Part shown: positions 60,198 through 64,000 of the stretch, piece by piece | Position numbering within the stretch: the stretch's first letter is position 1 | Layout of the letters: each line of letters begins with the position of its first letter | Origin: Polyangium jinanense | Lineage (GTDB): Bacteria > Myxococcota > Polyangia > Polyangiales > Polyangiaceae | Assembly (NCBI RefSeq): GCF_028435365.1 | Contig: NZ_JAGTJJ010000001.1 | Coordinates: 1,054,001-1,118,000 of the forward strand | Reading direction: 5' to 3' | DNA: 64,000 bases | Translations under genes and position numbers: made by a program | The notes under the pieces: model-generated | Seen by the model: the letters and a program-made list of their open reading frames with translations, nothing else | What the model was told of the DNA's origin: nothing | Databases searched by the model: none

Positions 60198-60908
60198 ATG
60201 AACGTTTCGTCCAAGCAGCAGCAGCAGGTCGCGGGTGCAAACGGCGTCCAGAAGTGCGCCGTCGTCGTGGTGATCGATCCGGGGCACGGCGATACACACG
60301 ACGAGAGCAGCGTCGTCGACCCGGGGGCCGTCGGCGGTGGCCTCCAGGAGAGTGACTACGTCCTCGAGGTCTCGAAGCTCCTCAAGGGCAAGCTCGCCGC
60401 GCGGACCGACGTCATCGAGGCGGTGCACCTGACCCGTGAGGGCATCGCCAATGACCCCTCGCAGGAGAAGCTTCTGTGGCGCCAGAAGGTCGCTGTCGCC
60501 AAGAAGGCCGATATCTTCGTCAGCCTCCACCTGAACTCCAACGCGAATACAGCGGCCCTGGGCAAAGAGGTCTACTACAATCAGAAAGCGTCCAACAAGG
60601 CGGAGAGCGCGAAGCTCGCGGCCTCGCTGTACGCGGCATACAAACTGCCGCTCGACCCCCGGGGCGTCAAAACGATGGGCCTCAGCGTGCTTGCCACGTA
60701 CAAGTGGAAGTCGAAAAAGCTCGGCATCTGGCGCGATTCCACGATCTTCCAATCGGTGAAGGCTGCCGCGCTCTTCGAGCTGGGCTTCATCTCGAATACG
60801 GGAGACCGCACGGCCGTCCTCAACAACAAGGACCCGATCGCCGAGTATCTCTGCGAAGGGATCTGCTCGTACGCGAGCGCCAATCGCGCCGCGCTCTGCG
60901 GCCCCTGA
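60198..60908 (+). CDS. Amidase_3 peptidoglycan amidase without signal peptide (candidate effector)
   Basis: This 236-aa N-acetylmuramoyl-L-alanine amidase (Amidase_3) shows the zinc/active-site motifs DPGHG (about residue 26), the Glu in LQESDYVLEVSKLL, SLHLN (about 108) and FELGFISN (about 194). It should cut the bond between MurNAc and the stem peptide. It has no Sec or Tat signal and no wall-binding domain, although substrates lie outside the cytoplasm. Together with its place after vgrG this makes a T6SS-type effector likely. No immunity gene with a signal peptide is visible next to it. Confidence 0.75.
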   Translation: MNVSSKQQQQVAGANGVQKCAVVVVIDPGHGDTHDESSVVDPGAVGGGLQESDYVLEVSKLLKGKLAARTDVIEAVHLTREGIANDPSQEKLLWRQKVAVAKKADIFVSLHLNSNANTAALGKEVYYNQKASNKAESAKLAASLYAAYKLPLDPRGVKTMGLSVLATYKWKSKKLGIWRDSTIFQSVKAAALFELGFISNTGDRTAVLNNKDPIAEYLCEGICSYASANRAALCGP

Positions 60909-60968
60909 CCAGAGCTCAGCAATTCACGCTTCCCGATTGCTCGACGACATCGGAGGCTCGATCCCATC

Positions 60969-61700
60969 ATGACGACCGTATCCCCGGACCAAGAAAAGGC
61001 GCTCGCAACGGAGCAGAGCGACGGCAGCGCCGTCCAGAAATGCGCCGTCATCGTGGTCATCGACCCCGGGCACGGAGACCGGCTCAAGAAGGGAAACCCG
61101 ATCGACCCCGGCTGCGTCCATGGCGACATCTACGAGAAGGACCTCGCGCTCGCCATTGGAAAGCTCCTGAAGCCGAAGCTCGAGGCGAAGACCAGTTGCG
61201 TCGAGTCCGTCCACCTGACGCGCGACGGCGATATCAGCGAGCTCCGGAGGAGGCTCCACTGGCGGACCAACATCGCCAAGGACAAGAAGGCGAACATCTT
61301 CATCAGCCTCCACCTCGACGCGGCCGGCGCGTCGGCGTCAGGCCAGTCGGTCTGCCATCACCCGAGTTTCAAGAACTCGGTCAAGCTCGCGACTGCGATC
61401 TCCGCGCGCGCCAAGGTGGTCAAGCCCAAAACGAAGGGCGCCATCAGTCCCAGGAGCGACCTCCACGTGCTCAACAAGAACCATTTCGGCAAGGAGACGA
61501 AAGCCTCCGTGCTGATCGAGCTCGGGTTCATCTCGAACGACGCCGACCGCACGGCCTGCCAGACGAAGCAGAGCGAGATCGCGGCCGAGATCGCCGACGG
61601 CGTCGAGGATTTCATCCTCGCGAACAAGGCCATCTTCAGCGAGGACTCCAGCCTGCCGAAGAACGTGCCCATCCCGCAGCCCCGCCCGGCCAATCGATGA
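60969..61700 (+). CDS. Second Amidase_3 amidase without signal peptide (candidate effector)
   Basis: This 243-aa paralogue of the preceding amidase has VQKCAVIVVIDPGHGD (about residue 32), the Glu in YEKDLALAIGKLL, ISLHLD (about 112) and IELGFISN (about 184). The two share the VQKCAV-VVIDPGHGD start but differ elsewhere, so they form a diverged pair. A GGAGG ribosome-binding site precedes the ATG and a proline-rich tail ends the protein. No signal peptide is present. Its stop is 6 bp from the convergent sensor gene, leaving no room for an immunity gene. Confidence 0.75.
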   Translation: MTTVSPDQEKALATEQSDGSAVQKCAVIVVIDPGHGDRLKKGNPIDPGCVHGDIYEKDLALAIGKLLKPKLEAKTSCVESVHLTRDGDISELRRRLHWRTNIAKDKKANIFISLHLDAAGASASGQSVCHHPSFKNSVKLATAISARAKVVKPKTKGAISPRSDLHVLNKNHFGKETKASVLIELGFISNDADRTACQTKQSEIAAEIADGVEDFILANKAIFSEDSSLPKNVPIPQPRPANR

Positions 61701-61706
61701 ATTCGT

Positions 61707-62955
61707 TCACGAGCTGAGCCACGCCCCTGCGATCCCGTCGCCCAGATCGGGCGAGAGGATCAGACGGCCCGGCACCACGAGCTTCCACGGCGCGAGGCTC
61801 TCCCGCGTCAAACCCGGGCCGGGAATGGGGAGGATGTGCAGCTCGGCGCCATCGGCATTTCGGCGCAGGTCCACCTGCATGGCGCCGCCGCGGGCGGCCC
61901 GCATGGCCCCGAGCAGGTGACGAAACACCGTTCGTGACAGGGTATTCGGATCCGCCTCGATCACGAGGGGCTCGATGTCGTGCAGGACGACCTCGACATT
62001 GCGCATGGACGCCTCGGTCTGGAGCAATTCCAGGAGATCATGCACCAGCGCGTCGAGAGGAACCGGACGCGATGCGGCGGGCTCGTCCCGCGCGAGCTCT
62101 CTCCACAAGGCCGCGTGAAGCCGGAACCGCTCGAGGATCGTGGTCACGAGCGCGAGGAGGTCGCGCGCGTGTGTCAACCGGTCGAAGGAGAGCTGTTCCG
62201 CGGCAAACGCGAGCCGAAGGCGCACGCCCGCCTGCGCCTGGAGGATGTCGCCGAGGAGCCGCTCGAGCGCCTCTTCGAGCTGCCCACCCACCACGAGCGC
62301 CTGCTTCAGCTCCTCCTCCAGCCGCGCGGCCAAAAGCTCCATTTCGATGCCATGCGCGGCGCAGAGCATGATCTCGCGCAGCCGATGCCCGGCCTCGTGC
62401 TTGCGCACGGAGATGCTGAGCACGCCGGCCATCGCCCCGGCGCCGTCGCGCACCGGGATCGCCTGGCAGTTGAAGACCTGAAACCCTTCGATGAAATGCT
62501 CCGGCCCGACGATCTCCACGTATGCGTTTTCCACGATTGCCGTGCCCACCCCGTTCGTCCCGGAAGACGCCCTCGTCGAGCAACGAGCCGGGGCCGGGCA
62601 TCGGCCCGGGGCCATGGATCGTCCGCGCGTCGCCGAGCACGTCGAGGACCACCGCCCGCGAATCCCCCAGAATGGCCGCGTGCAGCTCGCGTCCCGAGGC
62701 GCGCGAGAGCGCCTGCATGTACGGCTGCGCGGCGCGAACCAGCGTGTCGTGCCGCGCGCGCAGGCGCTCGGTGTCGAGCACACCGAGCCTCTCGGCGAAC
62801 GGGCGTCGTGGATTGGCGCCGCCGAGGTGCGAGCGCTCCCAGGAGTTCCGCACGTGCGGACGCAAAAGCGCCGACGAAATGGCTCCCGTCGACCGGTAAA
62901 GCCGCCCTGCTTCGACAACGCCTTCCTGGGACACCGTGACCATGGCCCCTCCCAT
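61707..62955 (-). pseudogene. GAF-domain sensor with frameshift (AcoR-like N-terminus, HATPase-like C-terminus)
   Basis: The N-terminal part reads in one frame from ATG 62955 (or 62943). It contains LLRPHVRNSWERSHLGGANP and LHAAILGDSRAVVLDVLGDA, typical of AcoR-type sensory regulators, up to LLDEGVF. The coding sense then moves to another frame: GTNGVGTAIVENAYVEIVGP, then VFNCQAIPVRDGAGAMAG and a degenerate HATPase-like end (VPLDALVHDLLELLQTEASM). Removing one A from the AA at 62564-62565 restores LLDEGVSGTNGVGT, the expected family motif. It is therefore either a recent frameshift pseudogene or an assembly error. An intact copy would be a sensor acting on transcription or a partner kinase. 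Confidence 0.65.
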
Positions 62956-63068
62956 CTCCGAGCGAAAGTTTGGTGCACATGGCCATCTTCCGCTCTCCGC
63001 TGTGTCTAGACTACATCCTGAGAAGTGTACGAGCGCGAGGTGCCTGACGAAACCTTCCGTGGCGAAAG

Positions 63069-64000
63069 ATGGAGTCGAGCCGCGCCATGGCGGACCTAGG
63101 GGAGCGACCCGACGCGACGTTTGATCTGGCCGCCGTGGGAATGGCGGTCGTCTCCCTCGAAGGCGTCTTGCTCCGCGCCAACCCGAAGCTCTGCGATTTG
63201 CTCGGCCGCAGGGAAGAAGAGCTCGCCGGGCGCCCCGCGCAGGACCTCCGACATCCGGACGACACGAAGGCCGCCCTCCAGCACATGCAGGTGCTCGGCG
63301 AGGGCGTCGTGCAATCCGCCACGACCGAGGAGCGCTTGCTACGAAGGGATGGCTCGTCGCTATGGGTCGCGGTCACCCGCTCCGTCGCCCGCGGCCCCTC
63401 GGGGGCTCCGCTCCACATCCTCGAAGTCATGCAAGAAACCGGGCGCTACAAGCGCGCCGAGGAGGCGCGGGAGCGCGACCTCGCCGGCGAACGGGCGGCG
63501 CGCATCCGGGTCGAGCTGGCCGAGGCGCGAATGGCGCGCCTCCAGACGATCACGTCCGAGCTTGCGCGCGCCGTGACGCCCACCGAGGTGGCGGACGTCG
63601 TGCTGCGGCAGGGGCTCGCCGCCGTCTACGCGGACGCGGGGTACGTCGCGCTGGCGGAGGGCAGCATGATCGAGGTCCTCCTCGCCCCCGGTTATCCGGA
63701 AAATGACCTCGAGCGATTGCGCCGCGTGCCCCTCCTCACCGCAGCTTTGCCGTGGGCCGATTGCATTCGCACCGGCCGCCTCCTCGTTTACGACTCCCCG
63801 CAAGCGTTTCGCGCGGCCTACCCCGATGCGCCTTCGCAGCGCTGGGCCAAGACCTGGGTGGTTGTCCCGATGAAGGTCGGCGATCGGACGATCGGCGCGC
63901 TCGGCGTCACGTACCTCGATACCTGCAGGATCAACCAGGACGATCGGGCGTACATGTGCACGCTCGCCCAGCAATGCGGGCAGGCCCTGGAGCGGGCACG
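63069..64000 (+). CDS. PAS-GAF sensor protein (3' end outside window)
   Basis: An open frame from ATG 63069 (or 63087) to the window edge encodes over 310 residues. It starts with a PAS domain (FDLAAVGMAVVSLEGVLLRA, then DGSSLWVAVTRSV), then a coiled-coil linker (RAARIRVELAEARMARLQTI) and a GAF domain (VADVVLRQGLAAVYADAGYV, then WVVVPMKVGDRTIGALGVTY). This is the usual N-terminal half of myxobacterial hybrid histidine kinases; the output domain is beyond the window. It is divergent from the frameshifted GAF sensor gene. Confidence 0.75.
   Translation, partial: MESSRAMADLGERPDATFDLAAVGMAVVSLEGVLLRANPKLCDLLGRREEELAGRPAQDLRHPDDTKAALQHMQVLGEGVVQSATTEERLLRRDGSSLWVAVTRSVARGPSGAPLHILEVMQETGRYKRAEEARERDLAGERAARIRVELAEARMARLQTITSELARAVTPTEVADVVLRQGLAAVYADAGYVALAEGSMIEVLLAPGYPENDLERLRRVPLLTAALPWADCIRTGRLLVYDSPQAFRAAYPDAPSQRWAKTWVVVPMKVGDRTIGALGVTYLDTCRINQDDRAYMCTLAQQCGQALERA

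Overview
This is about 64 kb of high-GC DNA carrying several gene families typical of myxobacteria: a MYXO-CTERM-anchored surface protein, a TIGR02266-type PilZ protein, a double-CXXCG immunity protein, many Ser/Thr kinases, RCC1 and TPR/PEGA lipoproteins, and VgrG clusters with no core type VI genes beside them. The best guess is a Polyangiales/Sorangium-like member of the Myxococcota. No rRNA, tRNA, CRISPR array or insertion sequence was recognised.

Layout. 1-9.5 kb: the end of a multiheme cytochrome gene, an RCC1 lipoprotein, then a leftward run of Nudix, transglutaminase, NTF2-like, pcnB, Ser/Thr kinase and gluQ. 9.5-13.5 kb: a 43-bp minisatellite, a secreted toxin with its double-CXXCG immunity partner, and small helical proteins. 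13.5-23.2 kb: a DUF1015 gene, then a rightward run of a MinD/J-like/RodZ-HTH fusion, a glycosyltransferase-like membrane protein, TerB, LysM, Ser/Thr kinase and a MYXO-CTERM protein. 23.2-31.7 kb: a degenerate sigma-54 activator with its own -24/-12 promoter and paired dyads, an ATP-grasp enzyme, an acyl-CoA synthetase, PilZ, a TPR lipoprotein, an M23 lipoprotein and a Con-A-like lipoprotein. 31.7-42.9 kb: a kinase with a TPR/PEGA partner, an M15 peptidase without signal peptide and its small partner, a solute-binding-like protein overlapping an HtrA-like protease, uvrC, and an RsbR-like PAS-STAS protein. 42.9-47.7 kb: an accessory region with a 994-aa internally duplicated protein, an immunity-like gene broken by an in-frame TGA, a 97-bp dispersed leader element, 22-bp tandem repeats and a pyrimidine-rich tract.

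The centrepiece is 47.7-61.7 kb. A pseudokinase-winged-helix protein is divergent from two tandem copies of a four-gene module (vgrG type A, PAAR, FHA-DUF4123 adaptor, vgrG type B). Every start codon of copy 2 lies exactly 5,577 bp after its counterpart in copy 1. Two N-acetylmuramoyl-L-alanine amidase genes without signal peptides follow and look like cargo effectors. The DUF4123 domain is a known T6SS effector-loading adaptor. Its fusion to an FHA domain, next to a pseudokinase regulator, suggests spike loading linked to phospho-signalling. That link is inference. The window ends with a frameshifted GAF sensor gene and a PAS-GAF sensor gene running off the edge.

The functions below come from motif reading by eye. 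No database search was run.
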